Shown piece after piece: positions 7,486 through 14,625 of a stretch of DNA of 16,419 nt (within the stretch, counting starts at the first letter, position 1; the number at the start of each line of letters is the position of its first letter). Both the position numbers and the translations under genes were made by a program. The DNA is from Candidatus Segetimicrobium genomatis (GTDB taxonomy: Bacteria > Sysuimicrobiota > Sysuimicrobiia > Sysuimicrobiales > Segetimicrobiaceae). The stretch is from NCBI GenBank assembly GCA_005882445.1, contig VBAN01000055.1, positions 1-16,419 on the forward strand, in the 5' to 3' direction. Under the pieces are notes generated by a model. That model did no database searches. It was not told the DNA's origin and saw nothing but the letters and a program-made list of their open reading frames with translations.

Positions 7486-7519
7486 TATCATTGAATAATT
7501 GTTTGGTGATATCATACCA
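7486..7519 (-). promoter_or_regulatory. Promoter and probable ArsR-type operator of the metal operon
   Basis: An AT-rich island in otherwise GC-rich DNA, just upstream of the regulator. On the minus strand an extended -10 element, TG-G-TATGAT, occupies 7519-7511; a convincing -35 is not seen. Immediately downstream, TATCA (7486-7490) and TGATA (7507-7511) form an inverted repeat around a weaker inner palindrome (AATAATTGTT, about 7494-7503). This size and placement fit an ArsR/SmtB dimer site overlapping the transcription start. Autoregulation is inferred. Confidence 0.55.
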
Positions 7520-7561
7520 CGCGGGCACAAGTGAGATTTTAACCCGTCCGGGGATCTCCCC

Positions 7562-7673
7562 AGATTCAATCCCTGGGCTCACCCCGTGAGTCTCCCCACC
7601 CGCGCGGAATTCCCCTCAGATCCGGATCCTGGGCTCACCCGGTTGGTCTCGCCGGCCCCCCGTGATAATTCAG
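7562..7673. repeat. Imperfect tandem repeat, about 56-bp period
   Basis: Two copies spaced 56 bases apart share the exact 13-mer CCTGGGCTCACCC (7572-7584 and 7628-7640), plus AGAT before it and TCTC after it at the same offsets. About two thirds of positions match over roughly 50 bases. It lies between the divergently transcribed metal operon and the SGNH gene and overlaps the latter's upstream region. Function unknown; it could hold repeated regulator sites or simply be a decayed duplication. Confidence 0.5.
7643..7669 (+). promoter_or_regulatory. Possible promoter for the SGNH gene
   Basis: GATAAT at 7664-7669 resembles a -10 box and TTGGTC at 7643-7648 a weak -35 with a 15-base spacer. 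Transcription would start near 7676, only a few bases before the ATG at 7681, so the message would be almost leaderless; this agrees with the lack of a good ribosome binding site. Weak evidence. Confidence 0.3.
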
Positions 7674-7680
7674 TGAGCGT

Positions 7681-8880
7681 ATGGCTGGAACAGACCAGGC
7701 CCGCCCCCGGGGCCGGCAGCTGGGGCGCGTGATCCCGGGCCTCCTCGCCGCGGTGCTCCTCGTGGATCTCGCGCTGCGGGTCGTGTTCGCATTCCGGGTG
7801 GAGTCGATCGACCCGCTGACGTTTCGACCTTCGGACGCGCTCCTGCCCTACCGCCCGGTGGGCGCGACGTACGAGCCCAACCGCCATTATTACAACGCGC
7901 GGTCGTACGGCGACGTGGCGGGGATCGGGAACCTCCGCGAGCCGCGGGCGTACCGGCCCGTCCGCTTCAGCACGGATGCGCTGGGGTACCGCAACGCCGC
8001 CCATGCCCTGGACAGAGAGATCGGCGCGATCCTTGCCGGGGACTCGTTCGCCGCGGGGGTCGGGGCGAACGACGACAAGACGCTCTCCTCGAGGCTGAGC
8101 GCGCTCGGCCCCTGCGTCGTGTACAATGCCGCCAGCGAGGCGCGGGACGTCGTTCCCGACCGGATTCTGGCTGCGGCGCGCCGGCTCACCGTGCGCAACC
8201 GCCTGGTCATCCGCGTCTACGCCGAGGACGCCGAGGTCCCGCAACCCCGCGAGACGATGCTCCGGAAGTTCGCCGCGCAGATGCCGGAGGAGAGCCGCAG
8301 GGTGACCGGCCGGCTCAGAGGCATCCTCACGGTGTCGCCGCTCCAGATCCTGAGCGAGCGGGCGCTTCGGTCCCTCGAAGATGATCGGATTCTTCCCAAC
8401 AGTTACGCCGGCAACGCCGTCGAGGCGGTCGTCTCCAACGGGGATTCGATGGCGTTTTGGACACGCGAGGTGCAGAACTTCTACCACCGGCGGCCGGTGG
8501 CGACCGCCTATTGGCGCTGGCTGCGGGATGAGCTGCGAACAGCCCGCTTCGACCTGCGGGTGGTCCTCGTGCCCAGCAAGTACACGGTGTACAGGCCGTT
8601 TCTCGTGGATCAGGCGCCCAACGGCCGGGGGGCGGGCGGCCGCTATCTCGATCGTCTGGAGCGCGCCCTGCGGGCCGCCGGGATCCCCGTTCTCAATCTG
8701 ACCCCGTTCCTCTCCGCTGAAGCGGCGCGCCAGCTGAAGCACGAGCGGTACCTCTACTGGACGGACGATGTCCACTGGAACGCCCGCGGGATCGCGCTGG
8801 CGGCCGCGGCAATCCAGGAAACGTGGCCCCTGCCCGAGGGGTCCTGCGGCGCTCCCCACCTAGCGCGAAAAGGGTCCTAG
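7681..8880 (+). CDS. Membrane-anchored SGNH/AlgX-AlgJ-like protein
   Basis: A 399-residue protein and the only clear plus-strand gene. Residues about 16-37 form an N-terminal membrane anchor; the rest should face outwards. SGNH-fold signs are block I, LAGDSFAAGVG (nucleophile S122), and block V, YWTDDVHWNARG (D362/D363 and H365), which is the pattern of AlgX/AlgJ-type acetyltransferases and related hydrolases. Such enzymes add or remove O-acetyl groups on exported polysaccharides. No polysaccharide synthesis gene or MBOAT partner is in the window, so the substrate is unknown. The ATG at 7681 has at most a weak ribosome site (GTGAG, 4 bases). The gene is convergent with selB and divergent from the metal operon, so it is a separate unit. 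Family call is moderate, function inferred. Confidence 0.8.
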   Translation: MAGTDQARPRGRQLGRVIPGLLAAVLLVDLALRVVFAFRVESIDPLTFRPSDALLPYRPVGATYEPNRHYYNARSYGDVAGIGNLREPRAYRPVRFSTDALGYRNAAHALDREIGAILAGDSFAAGVGANDDKTLSSRLSALGPCVVYNAASEARDVVPDRILAAARRLTVRNRLVIRVYAEDAEVPQPRETMLRKFAAQMPEESRRVTGRLRGILTVSPLQILSERALRSLEDDRILPNSYAGNAVEAVVSNGDSMAFWTREVQNFYHRRPVATAYWRWLRDELRTARFDLRVVLVPSKYTVYRPFLVDQAPNGRGAGGRYLDRLERALRAAGIPVLNLTPFLSAEAARQLKHERYLYWTDDVHWNARGIALAAAAIQETWPLPEGSCGAPHLARKGS

Positions 8881-8893
8881 CCGGCGGCGGCCG

Positions 8894-8918
8894 GACGCGC
8901 GGGCCGCGCGCCCGCGTC
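8894..8918. terminator. GC-rich hairpin between convergent genes
   Basis: GACGCG and its complement CGCGTC bracket a 25-base, almost entirely G/C near-palindrome in the 42-base gap between the SGNH gene and selB, which end facing each other. A stem of about 8 pairs with a bulge can form on either strand. There is no T tract, so intrinsic termination is not assured. Confidence 0.35.
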
Positions 8919-8922
8919 GCCG

Positions 8923-10872
8923 TTACGCCCGGGGCGCGGGTCTCGCCAGGACGCGCTTGTCTCCGACCCGGCGGGTGAGATGCCGGGTATCGAAGTACTC
9001 CAGGACGGTCAGCGTGAACTTGCGGCTGCTGCCCAGCTGATCCCGCAGCGCGGCGACCGTGATCTCCCCATGTTCGGCGATATGCGCGCGCACGCGCGAT
9101 TCGATCTCCTCCAGCGCCTCGCGGTGGAAGATGATCTCCTCTCCCACGGCGATGAGACGGCCGCCGTCGAGCAGCGCCTGAAGCATGCGCTCCGCCGCCC
9201 CGCGGTCGGGGGCGGCGCCCAGGACCTCTTCCCGGCCCGGCGGAGCGAACCGGCCGCGCCGGAAGGCCTCCTCGATCGCGCTCGCGGCGGCGATCTCCGC
9301 GGGGGTGTGGGCGGCATGGAACGTGGACAGGCGCGCTAGCCCCTCCTCGACGACGACCTGTGAGCCGGCCACCAGGTCATCGAGCGCGTACCCGTAGAGC
9401 CGGTCGTCTCCGGCCCCAAACACGCGGCTCTTCAGATCGTCCCGCGGCATTCCCCGCCGCCACGGCGCCCCTGAGTGGTATTCCCCGAGGGCGCGAAGCA
9501 CGTCGTCCTGAATCGTCTGAGCGGCGTTCGCCGAGAACACCCGCCCCCGCAGGTCGAGGGCCTGCCGGGCGGCCACCCAGGCCCGCACCTGCTCGGCGGC
9601 CCGCTCCGGGGTCACGCCCGCCTCCCTGGCGAGCAGATCGACCGTCGAGCCGCCCCGCCCGGCGGCCGCAAGCGCCGCCTGAAGCTGACCCTCGACCCCC
9701 GAGCCTTCTTCGGACGCCACCGCCTGCGCCGCGGCCCCACCCCGGCGGCGGAGAGGCGCATGAGGCGCGATCACCTCGCCGCCTCCAACCGTGGTCATCG
9801 GGGAGTAGCGCCGGAGTACGAAGGCGTCGCCGCGGGCCGCGATGGCCGGCCGCTCCAGCCTCAACTGCGCGACCGCCGTTTCGCCCGGGCCGAGGCGCGG
9901 CCGGTCCAGGAGCCGGATGCGCCCGATGATCTCGTCGGCTCCAACGTACAGACGGATTCGCGCGTGATGCGCGAGCGCGGGGGCGGTCTCCAGCAGGCGG
10001 ACGCGGACATCGAGCAAGGCGGTCGGCTGAAAACTGGCCGGGGACGCCAGCCAGTCGCCGCGGACGACCTCGTCTTTGGCCGCGCCGACGATGTTGAGGG
10101 CAACGCGCTGGCCCGCCTCCGCCGTGTCGACCGGCACCCCGTGGCTTTGCACCTGCCGGACCCGCACCTCCCGCGCGGCCGGCAGCAGTTCGAGAACGTC
10201 GCCCGTCCGAATCCGTCCCGTCCAGAGCGTTCCGGTCACGACCGTGCCGAACCCGGCCATCGTGAAGCTGCGATCGATGGGCAGGCGGGCCGGAGCGTCA
10301 ACCGGGCGGGCCGCCGCATCCCGCAGCGCGGCGTCGATGGCGGCGACAAGGGCCGGGATCCCGTCGCCCCGGCGGGCGGAGACGGGGAGGATCGGCGCGC
10401 CATCCAGGAAGGACCCCGCGGTCGCCGCCCGGATATCGTCCGTGACGAGCGCAAGCCAGTCCTGATCGGTGACCAGATCGATCTTGTTCAGGACGACGAT
10501 CCCCCGGCGCAGTTGGAGGAACCGGAGGATGTCCAGATGCTCGCGGGTCTGGGGCATCACGCCTTCGTCCGCGGCGACCACCAGCAGCACCAGATCGATC
10601 CCGGTGGCGCCGGCGAGCATGTTTCTGATGAGGTGCTCGTGACCCGGCACGTCCACGAGGCCGACCCGCCGGCCGCTCGGCAGATCGAAGTGGGCGAACC
10701 CGAGGTCGAGCGTCATCCCCCGCCGCCTCTCCTCCTCCAGCCGGTCCGGGTCTACCCCCGTGAGCGCTCGGACGAGGGCGCTCTTCCCGTGGTCGATGTG
10801 GCCGGCGGTTCCAACGACGGCGTACCCGAGGACGGCCGGGGCGGCCGGGCGGGGAGATCTCGCTGCGCTCAC
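8923..10872 (-). CDS. selB: Selenocysteine-specific elongation factor SelB
   Basis: A 649-residue GTPase that carries Sec-tRNA to the ribosome at UGA codons marked by a SECIS hairpin. The EF-Tu-like G domain shows GHIDHGKS (24-31), the switch segment GMTLDLGF (52-59), DVPGH (74-78) and NKID (129-132). Domains II and III follow, then a long C-terminal part made of winged-helix repeats that bind SECIS RNA, ending with the typical [16 protein letters not shown] and RRVGDKRVL. Length matches bacterial SelB (about 610-650). The start is the GTG at 10872, which overlaps the selA stop as GTGA; this gives a 15-residue Ala/Pro/Arg-rich extension before the G domain, and no other start codon lies closer. 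selAB form one transcription unit with the rny operon upstream. The gene is intact. Confidence 0.96.
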   Translation of the reverse strand: MSAARSPRPAAPAVLGYAVVGTAGHIDHGKSALVRALTGVDPDRLEEERRRGMTLDLGFAHFDLPSGRRVGLVDVPGHEHLIRNMLAGATGIDLVLLVVAADEGVMPQTREHLDILRFLQLRRGIVVLNKIDLVTDQDWLALVTDDIRAATAGSFLDGAPILPVSARRGDGIPALVAAIDAALRDAAARPVDAPARLPIDRSFTMAGFGTVVTGTLWTGRIRTGDVLELLPAAREVRVRQVQSHGVPVDTAEAGQRVALNIVGAAKDEVVRGDWLASPASFQPTALLDVRVRLLETAPALAHHARIRLYVGADEIIGRIRLLDRPRLGPGETAVAQLRLERPAIAARGDAFVLRRYSPMTTVGGGEVIAPHAPLRRRGGAAAQAVASEEGSGVEGQLQAALAAAGRGGSTVDLLAREAGVTPERAAEQVRAWVAARQALDLRGRVFSANAAQTIQDDVLRALGEYHSGAPWRRGMPRDDLKSRVFGAGDDRLYGYALDDLVAGSQVVVEEGLARLSTFHAAHTPAEIAAASAIEEAFRRGRFAPPGREEVLGAAPDRGAAERMLQALLDGGRLIAVGEEIIFHREALEEIESRVRAHIAEHGEITVAALRDQLGSSRKFTLTVLEYFDTRHLTRRVGDKRVLARPAPRA

Positions 10873-12214
10873 GGGCCTGCGCCGGAGGCGGCCAACTTCA
10901 ACACCGCCTCCAGGGCGGGCCAATCGCTCGACCCCAGCGTCCGGAGGTCGAAGATCAGCCGGTCATCGGCGATCCGGCAGAACACCGGAGGCCGCGCGAC
11001 GCGCAGGCTCCGCTCCCAGGTCTCCACCGGAGCGTCCGTGGGACGGATGGCCACCCCCCACGACGGCAGCTCGACCCCCGGCAGCGCCCCTCCTCCGGCC
11101 TCGGCGATGGTGGGGCGGACCTCCACGATCGCGGTGGACGGCAGCTGCTTCCGGAGCCGGGCGGCCAGGTCGTGGGCCGCGCGCTCGAGCGCGCGCGGGT
11201 CGGCGCCCAGCATCGACAGCACGGGAATCGCTTCCCAGGCGCGATCGGGGTCGCGGTAGACCCGCAGGGTCGCTTCGAGGGCGGCAAGATCCAGTTTGTC
11301 GATCCGGACCGCCCGGGCCATCGGATGCGAGCGAATGCGGCCGACGATCGCCTCCCGCCCGACGATCAACCCCGCCTGGGGGCCGCCGAGCAGCTTGTCC
11401 CCGCTGAACGTCACCACGTCGACGCCGCCGGCGACGGCCGCCCGGGCCGTCGGCTCCGAGGGCAGGCCGCGCGCAGCCAGATCGACGAGGGCACCGCTCC
11501 CCATATCGAACAGCACAGGGACCCCTGCGCGCTGTCCCAGCGCGGCGAGCTCGCCGGGGGCAACCTCGTGGACAAACCCCCGGATCGCGAAGTTGCTCCG
11601 GTGAACCTTGACGAGCAGGGCGGTGTCCGGGGTGAGCGCCGCGTCGTAATCATGCAGGTAGGTCTTGTTGGTCGTCCCCACCTCGACCAGGCGGGACCCG
11701 CTCGCGGCCATGATGTCGGGGATGCGGAAGCTTCCGCCGATCTCGACCAGTTCGCCGCGGGAGACGATCACCTCTCGCCCGCGCGCCAGGGCGGTGAGCG
11801 ACAGCAGGACCGCGGCGGCGTTGTTGTTGACCGCGATCGCCGCCTCCGCCCCGGTCAGTTCGCGCAGCAGGGCGGTGACGTGGCGCTGGCGCGAGGTCCG
11901 GGTGCCCGTTTCCGGATCGGTCTCGAGCACCGCGTATCCCGAGGCGGCGGCAACGGCCTCGCGGGCGGCGGCGCACAGCGGCGCCCGTCCAAGGTTCGTG
12001 TGCAAAACGATGCCGGTGGCGTTGAGAGCGCCTCGACCCCGACCCCGCCTTCCGCCGCGCGCCCTTCCAGGAGCCTCGCCCGGGCGTCTTCCACCACCTC
12101 CCGGGTGCAGGCGACCACGAGCGCCCGTGGATACGCGGAGAGCGCCCCGTCCGCCTCGAGCCGCTGGAGCAGGCGCTCCACCGAGGGTAGCTGCCGGAGC
12201 GGTACCGTGCCCAT
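10869..12214 (-). CDS. selA: L-seryl-tRNA(Sec) selenium transferase SelA, interrupted by a frame change
   Basis: SelA is a PLP enzyme that turns Ser-tRNA(Sec) into Sec-tRNA(Sec) with selenophosphate. Two frames are needed. From ATG 12214 the first 63 codons give the usual N-terminal tRNA-binding part ([20 protein letters not shown], then ARARLLEG). The rest, from about 12026, is in the -1 frame and starts with [17 protein letters not shown], the strongly conserved SelA core entry. PLP lysine lies in [11 protein letters not shown] (about K274 of the joined protein), and the end is normal. Joined, the product is about 448 residues, the usual length. The in-frame remainder begins only at TTG 12005 and would lack the N-terminal domain. 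Homopolymers (GGGGTCGGGGTC) just upstream make a missed base plausible. GGGGAGG lies just before the ATG. The stop overlaps the selB start. Because selB and tRNA-Sec look intact, I expect a functional gene. Confidence 0.9.
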
Positions 12215-12271
12215 CCCCCTCCCCGCTTACCTTGGCCCCAACCTCTGCTTGCCGTTTGCCCCACTTCGGTT

Positions 12272-12296
12272 TGGAGCCCCCGCAGGGGGCACTCCA
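12272..12296. other. Hairpin in the gap before selA
   Basis: TGGA-GCCCCC-GCA-GGGGGC-(AC)-TCCA can form a 10-pair stem with a 2-base bulge and a 3-base loop. It lies in the 106-base gap between the zinc-ribbon gene and selA. Neither strand has a T tract after it, so it is more likely an mRNA processing or stability element than a terminator. Confidence 0.45.
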
Positions 12297-12299
12297 CGC

Positions 12300-12321
12300 T
12301 TCGATCGGCCTTCGATCGGCC
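12300..12321. repeat. Perfect 11-bp tandem repeat (two units)
   Basis: The unit TTCGATCGGCC occurs twice, directly adjacent, ending on the last base of the zinc-ribbon stop codon. Each unit holds the palindrome CGATCG. It may be a slippage product; no function is evident. Confidence 0.7.
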
Positions 12322-12548
12322 TACTTCAGGAGGAAGCCCAGACCCAGTCCGACGACGATCATCACCGCGACCACCCAGACGATGCGCAGCAGATCATAGG
12401 AGAGCCGCCGCCGGAGCTCCTCGTCGCTGTCGCGCGTCCCCACGGCGGCAACCGGACCGCCGGCCGCGGCCGGCCTGAGCCGGGCGCCGCAGACGCGGCA
12501 GATGATCCTTCCCGCGGCATTCTCAGTCCCGCACTTCGCACACTGCAT
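12321..12548 (-). CDS. Small zinc-ribbon protein with C-terminal membrane helix
   Basis: A 75-residue protein. The N-terminus is a zinc ribbon, MQCAKCG then ICRVCG (C3, C6, C17, C20), which should bind one zinc in the cytoplasm. A Gly/Ala/Pro linker follows, then a charged segment (RDSDEELRRRLS) and a single hydrophobic helix (about 53-74) that reaches the C-terminus, so it is probably tail-anchored. The ATG at 12548 was chosen over the GTG at 12554 because GGAGG lies 6 bases before it. It sits 25 bases after the PHP gene, in the same direction, within the rny-to-selB operon. Proteins with this layout are common, poorly characterised and often only named zinc-ribbon domain-containing; no specific role can be given. 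Confidence 0.85.
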   Translation of the reverse strand: MQCAKCGTENAAGRIICRVCGARLRPAAAGGPVAAVGTRDSDEELRRRLSYDLLRIVWVVAVMIVVGLGLGFLLK

Positions 12549-12573
12549 GGCCACCCTCCACTATGATAACGCC

Positions 12574-13440
12574 CTACGATGGCCGCGCATCCCCGGCCGG
12601 GAGGGCGCGCATCGACGTCCATCGCGCGCGCAGGGCCGGGACGACCCCCGCCGGCATCGGGATGCTCCCCAACTGGGCGTGGCCTGTGCGGGCGCCGCCG
12701 CCGTGGTAATCCGTGCCGCCGGTGGCGACCAGCCGGTACCGGCCCGCAATCGTGAGATACGCTTCGACCATCTCGGGGGTGTGGTCCGGGTAGTACACCT
12801 CGATCCCGCCGAGGCCGCGCGCGACGAGCCGCGGCACCCGCTCGAGCACCGGGCCGCTGGACGACCACCCGGGATGCGCGAGCACCGGCACCCCGCCTGC
12901 GCCGGCGATCACCTCGACGGCGTCCTCGGGGGCCAGCGGGGCCCGGGGCACGTAGGCCGGACCGTTCCGGCCGAGAAACCGTTCAAAGGCCTCCTGGACC
13001 GACGCGACCCGCCCCGCTTCCACCAGCGCGCGGGCAATGTGCGGACGTCCGACGGCCGCTCCCGAAGCGATCTCGCGGATCCGCGCCCACTCCACGCGGA
13101 CCCCCAGGGCAAAGAGCCGGCGCACCATCTCCTCCGCGCGGCGCACCCGCGCCGCGCGCCGCTCCCCGAGGAACGCCTGGAACGTCCCGTCGGCGTGGTC
13201 GATGAAGTAGCCCAGGATGTGGACCTCGTCCTGGCCCACGTCCGTGTTGATCTCCACCCCCGGGATCACATCCACGCCGTACCGCCGCCCGGCCGCGAGG
13301 GCCTCGTCCACGCCCTCGGTGGTGTCGTGATCGGTGAGCGCGAGGGTGGAGACGGCATGCTCGCGCGCGGCCCTGACAAGCCGATCCGGAGATAACAGGC
13401 CGTCCGACGCGGTGCTGTGGGTGTGAAGATCGATGCGGAT
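12574..13440 (-). CDS. PHP-domain phosphoesterase (TrpH/YciV type), no canonical start codon
   Basis: About 288 residues. PHP metal motifs: IDLHTHSTASDG (H6, H8, D13 counted from the codon at 13440), LTDHDTTEG (D37, H38), PGVE (E63), then LAHPG and GTDYHG. The inserted segment GRNGPAYVPRAPL is typical of the YciV/TrpH branch (RNase AM or 3',5'-nucleoside bisphosphate phosphatase), which works on short RNAs and nucleotides; this suits the neighbouring RNase Y. The start is a puzzle. Between the spoVS stop (TAG 13455-13453) and the first metal motif the only candidates are ATC codons at 13440 and 13434. The first ATG/GTG/TTG in frame is GTG 13311, which would cut off the first two metal motifs. 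I set the start at ATC 13440. spoVS is in the same frame, so amber read-through or a base error are alternatives. Confidence 0.87.
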   Translation of the reverse strand: MRIDLHTHSTASDGLLSPDRLVRAAREHAVSTLALTDHDTTEGVDEALAAGRRYGVDVIPGVEINTDVGQDEVHILGYFIDHADGTFQAFLGERRAARVRRAEEMVRRLFALGVRVEWARIREIASGAAVGRPHIARALVEAGRVASVQEAFERFLGRNGPAYVPRAPLAPEDAVEVIAGAGGVPVLAHPGWSSSGPVLERVPRLVARGLGGIEVYYPDHTPEMVEAYLTIAGRYRLVATGGTDYHGGGARTGHAQLGSIPMPAGVVPALRARWTSMRALPAGDARPS

Positions 13441-13452
13441 GGCTGGAGGCGC

Positions 13453-13713
13453 CTACCTGGGGGACACGATCAGCTTGATCGCGGTCCGATCTTCGCCGTC
13501 GATCTGCACATCGGCGAACGCGGGGACGCACACCAGGTCGAGTCCGCTGGGGGCGACGTACCCGCGGGCGATGGCGATCGCCTTGACCGCCTGGTTGATC
13601 GCGGCCGCACCGATGGCCTGGAGCTCCGCCGTCCCTTTCTCCCGCACGACGCCCGCAAGCGCGCCCGCAACGGCGGTGGGGTTCGACTTGGCGGCGACTT
13701 TGAGGATGTTCAT
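13453..13713 (-). CDS. spoVS: Stage V sporulation protein S
   Basis: An 86-residue Alba-like protein, exactly the usual SpoVS length. It starts MNILKVAAKSNPTAVAGALA and carries INQAVKAIAIARGYVAPSGL and GEDRTAIKLIVSPR, all nearly invariant in the family. In Bacillus it acts in sporulation and cell division, but it is also found in non-spore formers such as Thermus, so it does not by itself show sporulation. The ATG at 13713 is clear: GAGGAGG sits 9 bases upstream. It lies downstream of ymdB and rny, an order also known from Bacillus, which supports a shared RNA/regulatory role. Its TAG stop is followed, in the same frame, by the PHP gene. Confidence 0.97.
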   Translation of the reverse strand: MNILKVAAKSNPTAVAGALAGVVREKGTAELQAIGAAAINQAVKAIAIARGYVAPSGLDLVCVPAFADVQIDGEDRTAIKLIVSPR

Positions 13714-13748
13714 GGGTGCGTGCCTCCTCGGCGGAGTGGGCGGCAATT

Positions 13749-13768
13749 CCCCGCCTCCTTGGAGGGGG
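13749..13768 (-). other. Small hairpin between ymdB and spoVS
   Basis: On the minus strand CCCCCTCCAAGGAGGCGGGG can form about 7 pairs with one bulge, starting right after the ymdB stop codon. No T tract follows, so read-through into spoVS is expected; it may influence mRNA processing. Confidence 0.3.
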
Positions 13769-14611
13769 CTATTCCTTTCGTGGGCGTTCTGGAGAATCCT
13801 CCCCCTCCGGTCCCGCCCCCGCCCCCTCCATCCGAGTGACCCGCTGAATGGCCCGGGCGTGGCCGGTCCGCTCGTCCACGTCGAGGAGGACGGCGTTCAA
13901 CTGCGCGGGCCCCACGGCCACGTTGAACCGCGCCGGCAGCTGGGTGAGGAACCGCTGGAGCACCTCCTCGCGGCCCATCCCGATGATCGAGTCCCGCGGC
14001 CCGGTCATGCCGACGTCCGTGATGAACGCGGTGCCGCCCGGAAGGATGCGCTCATCGGCCGTCTGAACGTGTGTGTGCGTCCCCACCACCGCGGAGACGC
14101 GTCCATCGAGATACCACCCCAGGGCGGTCTTCTCGGAGGTCGCCTCGGCATGCATGTCGATGACGAGCACGGGCGTCTCCTGCCGGAGGCGCTCCACCAG
14201 CTCCCAGCCAATGCGGAAGGGCGAGTCGAGGGGCTCCATGAAGATCCGGCCTTCCAGGTTGACCACCCCCACCCCCGCGCCGCCCCGCGCACCCGAGGGA
14301 CGGAAGACGCCCGCCCCCCGTCCGGGGGCGCCCGCCGGGTAGTTCGCGGGCCTCAACAGACGCAGATCGCCGTCGAGCAGCGTGGAGATCTCCCGGGCCT
14401 GCCAGGTGTGGTTGCCCCCGGTCACCACGTCGACGCCGGCGGCCACGATCTCCTCGAACGTCTCGCGGGTGATCCCGAACCCGCCTGCGGAATTCTCTCC
14501 GTTGGCGATCGTGAAGTCGACCGACAGCTCCCGGCGCAGACCGGGCAGCATCCGCGCCAGGGCCCGGCGTCCGGGCCTGCCCACGATGTCGCCGTTGAAC
14601 AGCACCTTCAC
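13769..14611 (-). CDS. ymdB: YmdB-type metallophosphoesterase (TIGR00282 family)
   Basis: A 280-residue cytoplasmic binuclear metal phosphodiesterase. The metal ligands known for Bacillus YmdB are in place at nearly the same positions: D8 in FNGDIVG, E39 and N40 in ANGENSAGG, N67 in TGGNHTW, H154 in VIDMHAEATSE, and H179 and H181 in GTHTHVQTADE. Bacillus YmdB hydrolyses 2',3'-cyclic nucleotides and cAMP and affects motility, biofilm choice and RNA stability. The C-terminal tail (about 258-280) is charged and Gly/Pro/Glu-rich and looks dispensable. The start is GTG 14611, 14 bases after the rny stop, with AAGGG upstream; it begins VKVLFNGDIVG as expected. Being next to rny and spoVS matches a conserved neighbourhood. 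Confidence 0.96.
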   Translation of the reverse strand: MKVLFNGDIVGRPGRRALARMLPGLRRELSVDFTIANGENSAGGFGITRETFEEIVAAGVDVVTGGNHTWQAREISTLLDGDLRLLRPANYPAGAPGRGAGVFRPSGARGGAGVGVVNLEGRIFMEPLDSPFRIGWELVERLRQETPVLVIDMHAEATSEKTALGWYLDGRVSAVVGTHTHVQTADERILPGGTAFITDVGMTGPRDSIIGMGREEVLQRFLTQLPARFNVAVGPAQLNAVLLDVDERTGHARAIQRVTRMEGAGAGPEGEDSPERPRKE

Positions 14612-14625
14612 GCCGGGCCGCCCTT

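Noticed and set aside
7579..8859. Long open frame on the minus strand opposite the SGNH gene
   Set aside because: Arg/Pro/His-rich with no motif; the plus-strand frame has an anchor and SGNH motifs, so this is a shadow.
9475..11259. Long open frame on the plus strand opposite selB and selA
   Set aside because: Shadow of two unmistakable genes; low-complexity composition.
11172..12566. Plus-strand open frame opposite selA and the zinc-ribbon gene
   Set aside because: No motif and composition typical of antisense frames in GC-rich DNA.
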